Assembly (NCBI GenBank): GCA_947626525.1
Contig: CANQSM010000018.1
Span: forward strand, 1 to 44,245
DNA length: 44,245 nt
Source of the DNA: an uncultured Phocaeicola sp.
Lineage (GTDB): Bacteria; Bacteroidota; Bacteroidia; Bacteroidales; Bacteroidaceae
Direction: 5' to 3'
Shown: positions 1-7,533 of the stretch, piece after piece
How the letters are laid out: the number at the start of each line of letters is the position of its first letter
How positions within the stretch are numbered: the stretch's first letter is position 1
Made by a program: the position numbers and the translations under genes
Notes under the pieces: generated by a model
What the model was told of the DNA's origin: nothing
What the model saw: the letters and a program-made list of their open reading frames with translations, nothing else
The model's database searches: none

Positions 1-1751
1 CCGCTTGAGTCCATTCGTTTGAAGAAAGTGCTTTTGCAAAAGCCCATCATACGGACGCCCGCCCTGGAAAGATTGTCGATAAGCGTTTGGATATGTTTGG
101 GTGCATCCGCCGAGTTTTTCTCGCCGATGAAGTTATTGAGACCGTATCGAGGTAGAGCAAGTGATTCCATCAACCCGATCATCTCCGAAGAATACAGATG
201 GGAGTATTGGTCGCCGGAGACGGTGTTGAATTTTATGGAACGTGGTATTCGGTCCGGGAAATATGATTTGGAGCCGTCCGGAAATTGCAGGTATTTCCCT
301 CGGTCATCGGATTTCGCAAAGTTGTTGCGTATGAATGAACGTGTTCGCCTGACCAGGAAAAGTTTCATCAGTTCATTCCAATCCTCCACTTCCTCACTCT
401 TTTGAAACGCGCCTATTGTACGGATTGGAATATCGCTGTGTTGCATTTGGAACCCTCTTTCTCCGCCGAGAGACTCAATATACCGCTCAGGCCTTATGCC
501 AAGATCCTGATCGTCCGCAATGAAAAGACGAAGTTGGTTTGCTAAGTCAGAATAATGTTTGTTATATGGAGTAGCTGTTAACAGAAGCACTCGACTTGAC
601 TGGTGCTCAATAAGGTTCTTTATATTTTGGTAGCGCTTGCCGCCATTGCGGAGATTATGACTTTCGTCCACGATGATAAGGCGGTAGAAACGGGCCTTTT
701 CCACGTCAATAGGTTTCGACATTGATGTTACTTCCGCTTTCAGATCATATTTGACGATGTATTTTCGCCACATCTCTTGAAGATTCGCAGGGCAGATTAT
801 GAGAGTTGTCCCGGCAAATGTCGTTTCATAAATTTTGGCAACCGCACATGCTGTGATAGTTTTTCCAAGACCTACCACGTCACCGATCATTGCGCCACGG
901 CGTTTGTCATTGTTAAGGTATCGTGCGACTATCTTGACGGCATTTTGCTGAAAATCGAAAAGTTCGCGTTGGAATATGGGCGAGAGAGTAAATTCTTTTA
1001 TACCATTGCGCGCTTCCTCGCTAAGATGGTATGCGATTTTGAGATAGACGTAATATGGTGGTATCAATCTCTCGGAAGCCCAGCTTTCATCAATGGCCTT
1101 GATGAGTTCATCAGTGATATCCACACAGAAATTATCGTTCCACCTGTCATCAAACCATCGGCTGAGTTTTTCGGCTTGGTCTCTGTCTTGAAATTCTGCG
1201 TTAAGCTCGCCCTGCTTGGTGAGTCCTGCATAAGTCAGGTTGCTGCTCCCCATTATGGCCAGTATAGGATTATATCGGTCGTTGGGACGAAATGCGAGGT
1301 AGAGCTTTGCGTGTAAGGGTTCCTTTACAGATAATTTGACTATGACTTTGCGTGACTTAAGTTGCGCGCTCAAACGACGTAAAGACCATTCGTCATGCTT
1401 GGTGGAAATGCCGATAAGGAGCTGGTCGCGAAAATCCTGAGCAATACGGCGTTTAATTTTTTGCACCAATTCGGCATCAGGAGTATTATCTTCGTTGGAA
1501 TAAAGCATACGCACCAATTCGGTCGGAGGTTGGTGCATACCAATAAGGAGACGACAAGTGCGATGTTCGTTTGCCCGCCCCTCGAATACAGAATCTCCTT
1601 CAAGTCGTTCGACTTGTTCAACCACTTTGTCCCAACCACGAAGATTAAAATAGCCTACGCAGAAGTCAACACGTTTGACACCGTGAGATTCAATTATGTC
1701 TGTGAGCCCTTGCTCAAACTTGATTTCTATATTGTCGTATATACGCGCCAT
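1..1751 (-). CDS. PLD-like nuclease / SNF2-type helicase fusion, partial (C-terminus outside the window)
   Basis: The gene reads on the minus strand from an ATG at 1751 and is open to the window edge (about 583 codons seen). The N-terminal third has a phospholipase-D nuclease signature: HAK at residues 147-149 and GSSN at 168-171. The helicase core follows, with Walker A GDVVGLGKT (290-298), a DESH box (362-365) and LLTATP (390-395). The visible part ends at a KRMDSS motif that in SNF2/HepA-like helicases precedes the C-terminal RecA lobe. An in-frame stop lies upstream of 1751 with no other ATG between. In the known family, PLD-helicase fusions act on DNA and often sit in restriction or other defence islands. 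A defence role here is inference, because partner genes would lie left of the window. All open frames on the plus strand here are its shadows. Confidence 0.88.
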   Translation of the reverse strand, partial: MARIYDNIEIKFEQGLTDIIESHGVKRVDFCVGYFNLRGWDKVVEQVERLEGDSVFEGRANEHRTCRLLIGMHQPPTELVRMLYSNEDNTPDAELVQKIKRRIAQDFRDQLLIGISTKHDEWSLRRLSAQLKSRKVIVKLSVKEPLHAKLYLAFRPNDRYNPILAIMGSSNLTYAGLTKQGELNAEFQDRDQAEKLSRWFDDRWNDNFCVDITDELIKAIDESWASERLIPPYYVYLKIAYHLSEEARNGIKEFTLSPIFQRELFDFQQNAVKIVARYLNNDKRRGAMIGDVVGLGKTITACAVAKIYETTFAGTTLIICPANLQEMWRKYIVKYDLKAEVTSMSKPIDVEKARFYRLIIVDESHNLRNGGKRYQNIKNLIEHQSSRVLLLTATPYNKHYSDLANQLRLFIADDQDLGIRPERYIESLGGERGFQMQHSDIPIRTIGAFQKSEEVEDWNELMKLFLVRRTRSFIRNNFAKSDDRGKYLQFPDGSKSYFPDRIPRSIKFNTVSGDQYSHLYSSEMIGLMESLALPRYGLNNFIGEKNSADAPKHIQTLIDNLSRAGVRMMGFCKSTFFKRMDSS

Positions 1752-1799
1752 CAGTTTTCGCAGCCACTGACCCCCTAATGGCGATTTGATTGATATGGA

Positions 1800-1838
1800 T
1801 AAAAGAAAAGCGGGGAGTCATATCGTTACTCGCCCCGC
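1800..1838 (-). terminator. Intrinsic terminator upstream of the PLD-helicase gene (minus strand)
   Basis: GCGGGG (1810-1815) pairs with CCCCGC (1833-1838), extended by AGT/ACT. Read on the minus strand it is followed by a T-rich run (plus-strand taaaagaaaag at 1800-1810). It would end transcripts coming from about 2135 before they reach the helicase gene. Confidence 0.55.
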
Positions 1839-1925
1839 TCTTTCAAAGCCTTTCCACGTGCTCATCATGCCAAGGACGAGCAACAGACCCCACGCTGTAT
1901 ATGCAATACCCCAAACCCATTTCAA
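1818..1925 (-). CDS. Possible 35-residue single-span membrane protein
   Basis: A short minus-strand frame starting at TTG (1925) gives 35 residues with a hydrophobic, Trp-rich core (AYTAWGLLLVLGMM) and a basic tail (KGFERAGRVTI), as expected for a small one-span membrane protein. The stop codon falls in the loop of the terminator at 1800-1838, and a promoter-like site lies upstream at 2142-2173, so it may be the end of a small transcription unit. I do not recognise a family. It could also be the remnant of a longer gene: the upstream 200 bases contain only short frames (for example one starting MPHDNAAIDVTDMY in another frame). Confidence 0.3.
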   Translation of the reverse strand: MKWVWGIAYTAWGLLLVLGMMSTWKGFERAGRVTI

Positions 1926-2141
1926 ACGAATGCTTGAAATGAGCTTGGATAGGTATATACATATCCGTGACGTCTATTGCTGCATTGTCATGTGGCATGT
2001 TTTTCAAATTGTGGAAAGTTCTGAAAGAGCCAAAGACAAAGCGTCAATATACGCTTTTCTATAAATATGTCGTCAGACTCCCGCATGCCGTTGTGTAAAA
2101 CTCTTTTTGAGTCCCACTCCCACGGCGTGGAAATCTGATTG

Positions 2142-2173
2142 CAAAATTACAAAAAAAATCGGGAGATATACAA
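2142..2173 (-). promoter_or_regulatory. Bacteroidetes-type promoter, minus strand
   Basis: On the minus strand TTG (2173-2171) is followed after 21 bases by TAATTTTG (2149-2142), matching the TAnnTTTG -7 element. Transcription would start near 2135 and run toward the small ORF and the PLD-helicase gene. The gene-free stretch 1752-2275 holds this site, the terminator, the small ORF and the repeat at 2211-2271. I see nothing else in it. Confidence 0.5.
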
Positions 2174-2210
2174 TCAATTCTCGGATGATTTACTGCTTTT
2201 GCTATGAAAA

Positions 2211-2271
2211 GGCAAAACTCTTAAGAAACTTCGCCGAAACTGCCGGAGTTTTCCCGCTTCTTTCCTATATC
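2211..2271 (-). repeat. Dispersed 3'-end repeat, copy 1 (one unit)
   Basis: This copy begins four bases after the mlaF stop. It shares aaaactcttaagaaact, cgccgaaact and ttcctatatc with the sequence at 30535-30637 (there in the opposite chromosomal orientation and with two internal units). Relative to the gene it follows, each copy has the same orientation. It can form a long stem (AAAACTC with GAGTTTT) around a CTTAAG palindrome. Confidence 0.6.
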
Positions 2272-2275
2272 TTTA

Positions 2276-3046
2276 TCATCCTTCTATATTTTGTATTTCC
2301 ACGTCTTTGACTTTTCTGAAAAGTTCAGACGCAAAAACGAAGTTGTTAAGTTTCTCGTCGCTTGAGGTGAAAATGTCAGATTTTGTTCCTTGCCATTCTT
2401 TATGCCCGTTGTGGATGAAAAGGATCTCATCTCCTATTCCTATGACAGAGTTCATATCATGTGTGTTGATAATAGTTGTCATGTTGTATTCTGTAGTGAT
2501 GCCGTGAATTAATTCATCGATGACTAATGATGTTTTGGGGTCTAATCCGGAATTTGGTTCATCGCAGAAAAGGTATTGTGGATTTAAGGCAATGGCACGG
2601 GCTATGGCAACCCGTTTTTGCATGCCCCCGCTTATTTCGCCCGGATATTTTTGTTGTGCCTCAATCAGATTGACACGGTCCAGGCAAAATTGAGCACGCT
2701 TTATACGGTTGCGCACGGTGTCATTAGAAAACATATCTAAAGGGAACATCACGTTTTCCAGTACTGTCATTGAGTCGAACAGCGCCGCACTTTGGAAAAT
2801 CATGCCCATCTCGCGGCGTAAGGCAATCTTTTCTTTTTTAGTCATGTTCAGAAAGTTGCGTCCGTCGTATAGAATTTCTCCTTTTTCGGGAGTTAGCAGT
2901 CCTACAATACATTTCATTAATACGGTTTTTCCCGAACCGCTTTGTCCAATGATTAGATTTGTGATTCCATTCTGAAAAACGGCGTTAATGTCTTCCAATA
3001 CATCTTTTTCTTCAAATGATTTACAGAGTGATTTGAGTTCGATCAT
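2276..3046 (-). CDS. mlaF: MlaF-type phospholipid/MCE transporter ATP-binding protein
   Basis: A 256-residue ABC ATPase with Walker A GQSGSGKT (about residues 34-41), Q-loop MIFQSAALF, signature SGGMQKR, Walker B YLFCDEPNSGLDP and H-loop NTHD. The SGGMQKR and DEPNSGLDP forms are typical of the MlaF branch, which powers movement of phospholipids between outer and inner membranes. It overlaps the upstream permease gene by four bases (ATGA), so the two are translationally coupled. The MCE-domain partner (MlaD) is not next to it: the repeat at 2211 follows directly. Confidence 0.88.
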   Translation of the reverse strand: MIELKSLCKSFEEKDVLEDINAVFQNGITNLIIGQSGSGKTVLMKCIVGLLTPEKGEILYDGRNFLNMTKKEKIALRREMGMIFQSAALFDSMTVLENVMFPLDMFSNDTVRNRIKRAQFCLDRVNLIEAQQKYPGEISGGMQKRVAIARAIALNPQYLFCDEPNSGLDPKTSLVIDELIHGITTEYNMTTIINTHDMNSVIGIGDEILFIHNGHKEWQGTKSDIFTSSDEKLNNFVFASELFRKVKDVEIQNIEG

Positions 3047-3786
3047 TTTGTCAAAAGTTGAGTTAAGAATAAATCAGAGAAAAGGATTAGGACGCTGCTG
3101 CATACTACAGCATTTGTACTGGCCTTGCCTACCTCAATGGATCCTCCTTCTACAGTATACCCGAAATAAGAGGAGACGCTGGAGATAATAAATGCAAAAA
3201 AGAGTGATTTGATGATACCGCACCAGATAAACCACTCTTTGAAAGAGTATTGCAATCCGTACGTTAAATCCTCCTGATTGATTATTTGTCCGAACCAGGC
3301 TGTGGCATAAGCTCCGATAATGCCTGCAAAAATGCTGAAAGTGACGAGTACGGGAATCATGGTCACTAAGGCTGTGATTTTGGGCAATATTAGGAAATTT
3401 GCCGAATTCACGCCCATGATTTCCAGTGCGTCAATTTGCTGGGTAACCCGCATGGTTCCTAATTCTGATGCAATATTGGAACCTACTTTTCCGGCGAGAA
3501 TCAAACACATGATGGAAGAGGAGAATTCCAACAGCATGATTTCGCGGGTGGTATATCCTGTTACGAAGCGGGGCATCCAAGGACTTTGGATATTCAGTTT
3601 TATCTGAATACAGATAACTGCTCCTATAAAAAAAGATATGAGTAAAACAATGCCGATGGAATTGACTCCCAATTGGGACAATTCTTTTGTATATTGTTTG
3701 AAAAACATACGCATCCGTTCGGGACGGGTAAAGGTTTTTCCCATTAGTATCATGTAACTACCTAATGTTTGGAGGGCTTTAAGCAT
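3043..3786 (-). CDS. mlaE: MlaE-type ABC transporter permease
   Basis: A 247-residue integral membrane protein of the MlaE family. It contains the conserved central segment LEFSSSIMCLILAGKVGS and then ELGTMRVTQQIDALEIMG, the hallmark EQIDAL-type loop that contacts the ATPase. Hydrophobic segments near residues 35-60, 85-100, 145-170 and 195-245 are consistent with five or six membrane spans. It is first in a two-gene minus-strand operon with mlaF. A -7 element (TACTTTTG) lies 23 bases upstream of its ATG, back-to-back with the lptB promoter. Confidence 0.88.
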   Translation of the reverse strand: MLKALQTLGSYMILMGKTFTRPERMRMFFKQYTKELSQLGVNSIGIVLLISFFIGAVICIQIKLNIQSPWMPRFVTGYTTREIMLLEFSSSIMCLILAGKVGSNIASELGTMRVTQQIDALEIMGVNSANFLILPKITALVTMIPVLVTFSIFAGIIGAYATAWFGQIINQEDLTYGLQYSFKEWFIWCGIIKSLFFAFIISSVSSYFGYTVEGGSIEVGKASTNAVVCSSVLILFSDLFLTQLLTK

Positions 3787-3808
3787 TTTTATTTCTCTTA
3801 ATTTCTTG

Positions 3809-3816
3809 CAAAAGTA
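3809..3816 (-). promoter_or_regulatory. -7 element of the mlaE-mlaF promoter
   Basis: Minus-strand TACTTTTG fits TAnnTTTG. No convincing TTTG lies 19-21 bases upstream. It shares the 130-base divergent intergenic region with the lptB promoter. Confidence 0.5.
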
Positions 3817-3890
3817 ACTGTTTTATGTTGAAAACCGGATGAATTAAAATAGTTTCTTGTGATAATAACCTTTTTTAAATACAAATGTTG

Positions 3891-3898
3891 TATTTTTG
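3891..3898 (+). promoter_or_regulatory. -7 element of the lptB promoter
   Basis: TATTTTTG fits TAnnTTTG. It lies 18 bases before the lptB ATG, so the leader is very short. No clear -33 element is visible. Confidence 0.5.
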
Positions 3899-3916
3899 CC
3901 CGTAAATTTTTAGTTT

Positions 3917-4717
3917 ATGACTGAAGAGGTTGATAAAATGGAATCGGGGGCTGCGCAAGAAGAAAGAATGGTGCTTCGCACGGAGAATCTGGTGAAAAAA
4001 TACGGAAAACGGACGGTAGTAAGTCACGTCTCTTTTGATGTAAAACAGGGGGAGATTGTAGGGCTGTTAGGGCCTAATGGGGCCGGTAAGACCACTTCTT
4101 TTTATATGACTACGGGATTGATAGTTCCGAATGAGGGACATATTTATTTGAATGACCTGGACATAACGAAATATCCTGTATATAGGCGTGCTCAGAACGG
4201 CATCGGTTACTTGGCACAAGAGGCTTCCGTTTTTCGTAAAATGAGTGTCGAGGATAATATCGCTTCAGTCTTGGAAATGACCAAAACCTCCAAAGAATAC
4301 CAGAAAGAGAAATTGGAAAGCTTAATTGCGGAGTTCCGTCTTCAAAAAGTACGTAAGAATCTAGGAGATCAGCTTTCCGGAGGAGAGCGTCGTAGGACGG
4401 AAATTGCTCGTTGTTTGGCGATTGACCCGAAATTTATTATGTTGGATGAGCCTTTTGCCGGAGTTGATCCGATTGCGGTGGAGGATATTCAGCATATTGT
4501 ATGGAAACTGAAAGATCGCAATATTGGAATTTTAATTACTGACCATAATGCATTGGAAACTCTGCGTTTGACGGATCGGGCCTATTTATTGTTCGAGGGA
4601 AAGATTTTGTTTCAGGGAACGCCGGAAGAATTGGCGGGGAATCCAGTTGTGCGTGCCAAATATTTGGGGACAAACTTTGTGCTTCGAAGAAAGGAGTTTC
4701 AGATGGAAGGGAACTGA
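3917..4717 (+). CDS. lptB: Lipopolysaccharide export ABC ATPase LptB
   Basis: A 266-residue ABC ATPase, slightly longer than usual because of a ~20-residue N-terminal extension. Walker [10 protein letters not shown] (about 54-62), signature [13 protein letters not shown], Walker [14 protein letters not shown] and H-loop ITDH are all present. The LSGGERRR and [12 protein letters not shown] forms are diagnostic of LptB, the cytoplasmic motor of the Lpt bridge that carries LPS to the outer membrane. The start is set by the -7 box at 3891, though internal ATGs at 3938 and 3968 are possible. It is monocistronic, ending at a shared bidirectional terminator. Confidence 0.92.
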   Translation: MTEEVDKMESGAAQEERMVLRTENLVKKYGKRTVVSHVSFDVKQGEIVGLLGPNGAGKTTSFYMTTGLIVPNEGHIYLNDLDITKYPVYRRAQNGIGYLAQEASVFRKMSVEDNIASVLEMTKTSKEYQKEKLESLIAEFRLQKVRKNLGDQLSGGERRRTEIARCLAIDPKFIMLDEPFAGVDPIAVEDIQHIVWKLKDRNIGILITDHNALETLRLTDRAYLLFEGKILFQGTPEELAGNPVVRAKYLGTNFVLRRKEFQMEGN

Positions 4718-4740
4718 TTCAAAGAGTTTGGTTGTATATA

Positions 4741-4775
4741 AAAAAGCCCGCTGCCGATATGGCTGTGGGCTTTTT
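4741..4775. terminator. Bidirectional terminator between lptB and the RRM gene
   Basis: AAAAAGCCC (4741-4749) pairs with GGGCTTTTT (4767-4775). The A-run on one side and T-run on the other let it serve both converging genes. Confidence 0.8.
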
Positions 4776-4792
4776 ATATGTCTATATGTTAC

Positions 4793-5041
4793 TTATACTT
4801 TCTTGGGAAGAGCTTCTTTGATAACAATCTGGCGGCCTTCGAATTCTGTTCCGTTCAGTTCATTGATCATTTTAGTGGCTTCTTCTTCGTTTGGCATTTC
4901 TACGAAACCGTATCCTTTGGATTTTCCCGTTTCACGATCTCTGATAATTCTTACAGAATCAACGGTTCCGTAATCTTCTAACGCATGTTGCAAATCATGT
5001 TCCTTAACGCGATAGTTAAGGTTTCCAACGTAAATGTTCAT
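4793..5041 (-). CDS. Single-RRM RNA-binding protein (Bacteroidetes Rbp family)
   Basis: An 82-residue protein made of one RNA-recognition motif. RNP2 is IYVGNL (residues 3-8), RNP1 is KGYGFVEM (about 42-49), and the tail is short and basic (KEALPKKV). This matches the small RRM proteins common in Bacteroidetes, which are taken to be post-transcriptional regulators that bind single-stranded RNA. The gene is preceded by a ~155-base leader with competing inverted repeats (see 5073-5196), suggesting control at RNA level, possibly by the protein itself (inference). Confidence 0.9.
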   Translation of the reverse strand: MNIYVGNLNYRVKEHDLQHALEDYGTVDSVRIIRDRETGKSKGYGFVEMPNEEEATKMINELNGTEFEGRQIVIKEALPKKV

Positions 5042-5072
5042 AATGAGAATAATAAAAAAATTAATAAAATAA

Positions 5073-5196
5073 AAACTCTCTGAATGGTAACTGAATGAGA
5101 ATAAGATTAAAGCAACAGAGAGTTTACCATGACGTTGTTAAGACGGGTGAAGTAAAAACTGAGTGATAAAACCGTGCAACCAATTACGTTACCATT
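5073..5196 (-). promoter_or_regulatory. Structured 5' leader of the RRM gene with mutually exclusive pairings
   Basis: AAACTCTCTG (5073-5082) is a perfect 10-bp inverted match to CAGAGAGTTT (5116-5125). The adjacent AATGGTAAC (5083-5091) is a perfect 9-bp inverted match to GTTACCATT (5188-5196), and seven of its bases (ATGGTAA) also match TTACCAT (5124-5130). In the mRNA (minus strand) the extreme 5' end, the middle and the 3' segment can therefore pair in alternative ways. The predicted start of transcription coincides with the first element. Confidence 0.55.
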
Positions 5197-5202
5197 ACGC
5201 CG

Positions 5203-5233
5203 CAAAGGAAAGCATAATATTTGGATAATCAAC
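5203..5233 (-). promoter_or_regulatory. Probable promoter of the RRM gene
   Basis: On the minus strand GTTG (5233-5230), 19 bases, then TTCCTTTG (5210-5203). The -7 box has one mismatch to TAnnTTTG. Transcription would start at about 5196, exactly where the leader repeat begins. Confidence 0.4.
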
Positions 5234-5284
5234 GAAAAAAGGGACTTTATTTTTGTTTGTATTAATGTTTTTTGGGTTTCCTAC

Positions 5285-5315
5285 TTTGGTATTTGAAAGA
5301 TTAACGCTAATTTTG
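5285..5315 (+). promoter_or_regulatory. tig promoter
   Basis: TTTG (5285-5288), 19 bases, TAATTTTG (5308-5315): full consensus. The leader to the tig ATG is about 55 bases. Confidence 0.7.
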
Positions 5316-5377
5316 CAAGCTCTTTTGTGATTTAGATACGAGAAGAAATAGTAATCATTAAATAAATAATTGTCAGA

Positions 5378-6733
5378 ATGAACGTTTCACTGCAAAACAT
5401 TGACAAGGTAAGCGCATTGCTTACGGTAAAACTTGAAAAACAAGATTATCAAGAAAAAGTAGAAAAGTCGTTGAAGACTTTCCGCCAAAAGGCAAATAAG
5501 CCTGGTTTTCGTCCGGGTATGGTTCCAATGGGGTTGATTAAGAAGCAATATGGTAAAGCAATCTTGGCTGAAGAAGTGAATAAACTGCTTCAAGAAAAGG
5601 TATATGACTATCTTAGGGAAAATAATGTGAATATACTGGGCGAGCCGTTACCTAATGAAGAAAAACAACAGCCTATTAATTTTGATGCGCAAGAGGATTT
5701 TGAATTTGTGTTTGATATAGCGTTGGCTCCTGAGTTTGATGCTTCTTTGACCGCCGATGATAAAATTGATTATTATACGATCGATGTGACGGATGAAATG
5801 GTAGATCGTCAGATAAAGATGTATACGCAACGTGCCGGAAAATATGAGAAGGTAGATGTTTATGCAAATAACGATATGTTGAAAGGGCTGCTTGCGGAAT
5901 TGGATGAAAATGGAAATACTAAGGAGGGTGGCATTCAGGTGGAAAGTGCGGTGATGATGCCTTCTTATATGAAAAATGATACACAGAAGGCTATATTCGA
6001 TGGAGCGAAAGTAAATGATGTGCTGGTGTTTAATCCGAATGAGGCTTATGGAGGCAGCGAAGCTGAAATCTCTTCATTACTGAAAATAGAAAAGGAAAAA
6101 GTTGGGGGGCTCAAATCTGATTTCAGTTTTCAGGTGGAGGAAATCACTCGTTTTGTTGAAGGAGAGTTGACTCAGGAGATTTTTGATCAAGTATATGGAA
6201 AAGATGTTGTGAAGAGTGCTGAAGAGTTCCGTGCGAAAATTAAGGAATCGGTAACCGCACAGTATGTGGCTGACAGTGATTATAAGTTCTTGATTGATGT
6301 TCGTAATTATTTAGTAAATAGAATCGGAAAGTTAGAATATCCGGATGCGTTGTTGAAGCGTATTATGCTGCTTAATAATGAAGAAAAAGGAGAAGCCTTT
6401 GTGAATGAAAATTACGATAAGAGTATTGAAGAACTTACTTGGCATCTGATTAAGGAACAGTTGGTGAAAGCTAATGAAGTGAAAGTGGAGCAGCAGGATG
6501 TGGCATCTATGGCAAGGGAAGCTACTCGGGCGCAATTTGCCCAATATGGCATGATGAGTGTACCTGATGAGTTGCTCGAAAACTATGCGAAGGAAATGTT
6601 GAAGAAGAAAGAAACTGTTGACGGATTGGTCAATCGCGTAATAGAAGCTAAATTAGTTGCGGCATTAAAAGGGAAAGTAACCTTGAACGACAAGGTCGTT
6701 TCTGTAGAAGAATTCAACAAAATGCTTGAATAA
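5378..6733 (+). CDS. tig: Trigger factor (ribosome-associated chaperone)
   Basis: A 451-residue protein with the ribosome-binding signature KPGFRPGMVP (about residues 39-48) in the N-terminal domain, followed by an FKBP-like central region and a long helical C-terminal chaperone domain. It binds L23 at the exit tunnel and holds nascent chains. The central region (about 165-255) matches the FKBP prolyl-isomerase domain only weakly, as in other Bacteroidetes trigger factors, so isomerase activity is doubtful. It stands just before clpP-clpX, the classic tig-clpP-clpX order. The start is supported by the promoter at 5285-5315. Confidence 0.9.
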   Translation: MNVSLQNIDKVSALLTVKLEKQDYQEKVEKSLKTFRQKANKPGFRPGMVPMGLIKKQYGKAILAEEVNKLLQEKVYDYLRENNVNILGEPLPNEEKQQPINFDAQEDFEFVFDIALAPEFDASLTADDKIDYYTIDVTDEMVDRQIKMYTQRAGKYEKVDVYANNDMLKGLLAELDENGNTKEGGIQVESAVMMPSYMKNDTQKAIFDGAKVNDVLVFNPNEAYGGSEAEISSLLKIEKEKVGGLKSDFSFQVEEITRFVEGELTQEIFDQVYGKDVVKSAEEFRAKIKESVTAQYVADSDYKFLIDVRNYLVNRIGKLEYPDALLKRIMLLNNEEKGEAFVNENYDKSIEELTWHLIKEQLVKANEVKVEQQDVASMAREATRAQFAQYGMMSVPDELLENYAKEMLKKKETVDGLVNRVIEAKLVAALKGKVTLNDKVVSVEEFNKMLE

Positions 6734-6791
6734 GAAGCAGGCTTTTTGCTAAATCTTACTAAAAGAGAGGCTTTTGGTTAGAACAATGTTG

Positions 6792-6799
6792 TATTTTTG
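6792..6799 (+). promoter_or_regulatory. -7 element, clpP promoter
   Basis: TATTTTTG in the tig-clpP gap. TTTG at 6773-6776 gives only a 15-base spacer, so the -33 element is uncertain. The transcript would start near 6806, ruling out longer clpP starts. Confidence 0.4.
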
Positions 6800-6863
6800 T
6801 TTTCATGGGATACAAAGGCCAATAGCCCCTCTTTTAATGTGTATACTTAAAAATATAGTCAAT

Positions 6864-7526
6864 ATGAATGATGATTTTAGAAAGTTTGCGACCAAGCATT
6901 TGGGATTAAGTGGATTGTTGGTAGATGATGTTGTAAAAAGCCAGTATCTAAATCCTTATATCCTGGAAGAGCGTCAGCTGAATGTGACCCAGATGGATGT
7001 GTTCTCTCGTTTAATGATGGATCGTATCATCTTTTTAGGAACTCAGATAGATGAAAATACGGCGAATGTATTGCAAGCCCAGCTGCTTTATCTGGATTCG
7101 GCTGATTCGGGAAAAGATATCTCTATTTATATCAATTCTCCAGGCGGGTCAGTGTATGCGGGATTGGGCATTTATGATACCATGCAGTTTATTGGAAGTG
7201 ATGTGGCGACTATTTGTACTGGTGTGGCAGCTTCTATGGCTGCTGTGTTGCTGGTTGCCGGTAAGGAAGGCAAACGTGCGGCTCTTCCTCATTCGCGAGT
7301 GATGATTCATCAGCCGATGGGAGGCGCGCAAGGACAAGCTTCTGATATGGAGATTACTTTGAAAGAAATTTTGAAGTTGAAAAAAGAGTTGTATACGATT
7401 GTTGCCGAACATTCTCATACCGATTTTGACAAAGTTTGGGCCGATTCGGACCGTGATTACTGGATGACTGCTGAAGAGGCAAAAGAGTATGGAATGATTG
7501 ACGAAGTACTTAAACGTAAAAAATAA
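6864..7526 (+). CDS. clpP: ATP-dependent Clp protease proteolytic subunit
   Basis: A 220-residue serine protease. The oxyanion strand is SPGGSVYAG, the catalytic Ser lies in GVAASMAAVLL, the His in RVMIHQPMGG, and the Asp near DRDYWM. It forms the barrel that degrades proteins fed by ClpX. I place the start at ATG 6864 (MNDDFRKFATKH): upstream in-frame codons extend to 6774 but lie before or at the promoter box and encode a non-family stretch. It sits eight bases upstream of clpX in a tight operon. Confidence 0.93.
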   Translation: MNDDFRKFATKHLGLSGLLVDDVVKSQYLNPYILEERQLNVTQMDVFSRLMMDRIIFLGTQIDENTANVLQAQLLYLDSADSGKDISIYINSPGGSVYAGLGIYDTMQFIGSDVATICTGVAASMAAVLLVAGKEGKRAALPHSRVMIHQPMGGAQGQASDMEITLKEILKLKKELYTIVAEHSHTDFDKVWADSDRDYWMTAEEAKEYGMIDEVLKRKK

Positions 7527-7533
7527 ATTAGTT

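Noticed and set aside
19-1778. Plus-strand open frames at the left edge
   Set aside because: All are antisense to the continuous PLD-helicase gene, whose motifs are unmistakable on the minus strand.
2105-2135. gagtcccactcccacgg looks like the 3' end of a tRNA, as left at an attachment site
   Set aside because: There is no matching acceptor or T-arm partner, no second copy in the window and no integrase. It is too little to call an att site.
1786-2310. Short plus-strand frames in the gap between the helicase and mlaF genes
   Set aside because: They have no start signals or family similarity, and run through a hairpin and a dispersed repeat. The minus-strand small ORF explains part of the region better.
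6774-6863. 30-residue N-terminal extension of ClpP
   Set aside because: It contains a promoter-like -7 box, and the residues (YFCFHGIQRPIAP...) do not belong to ClpP.
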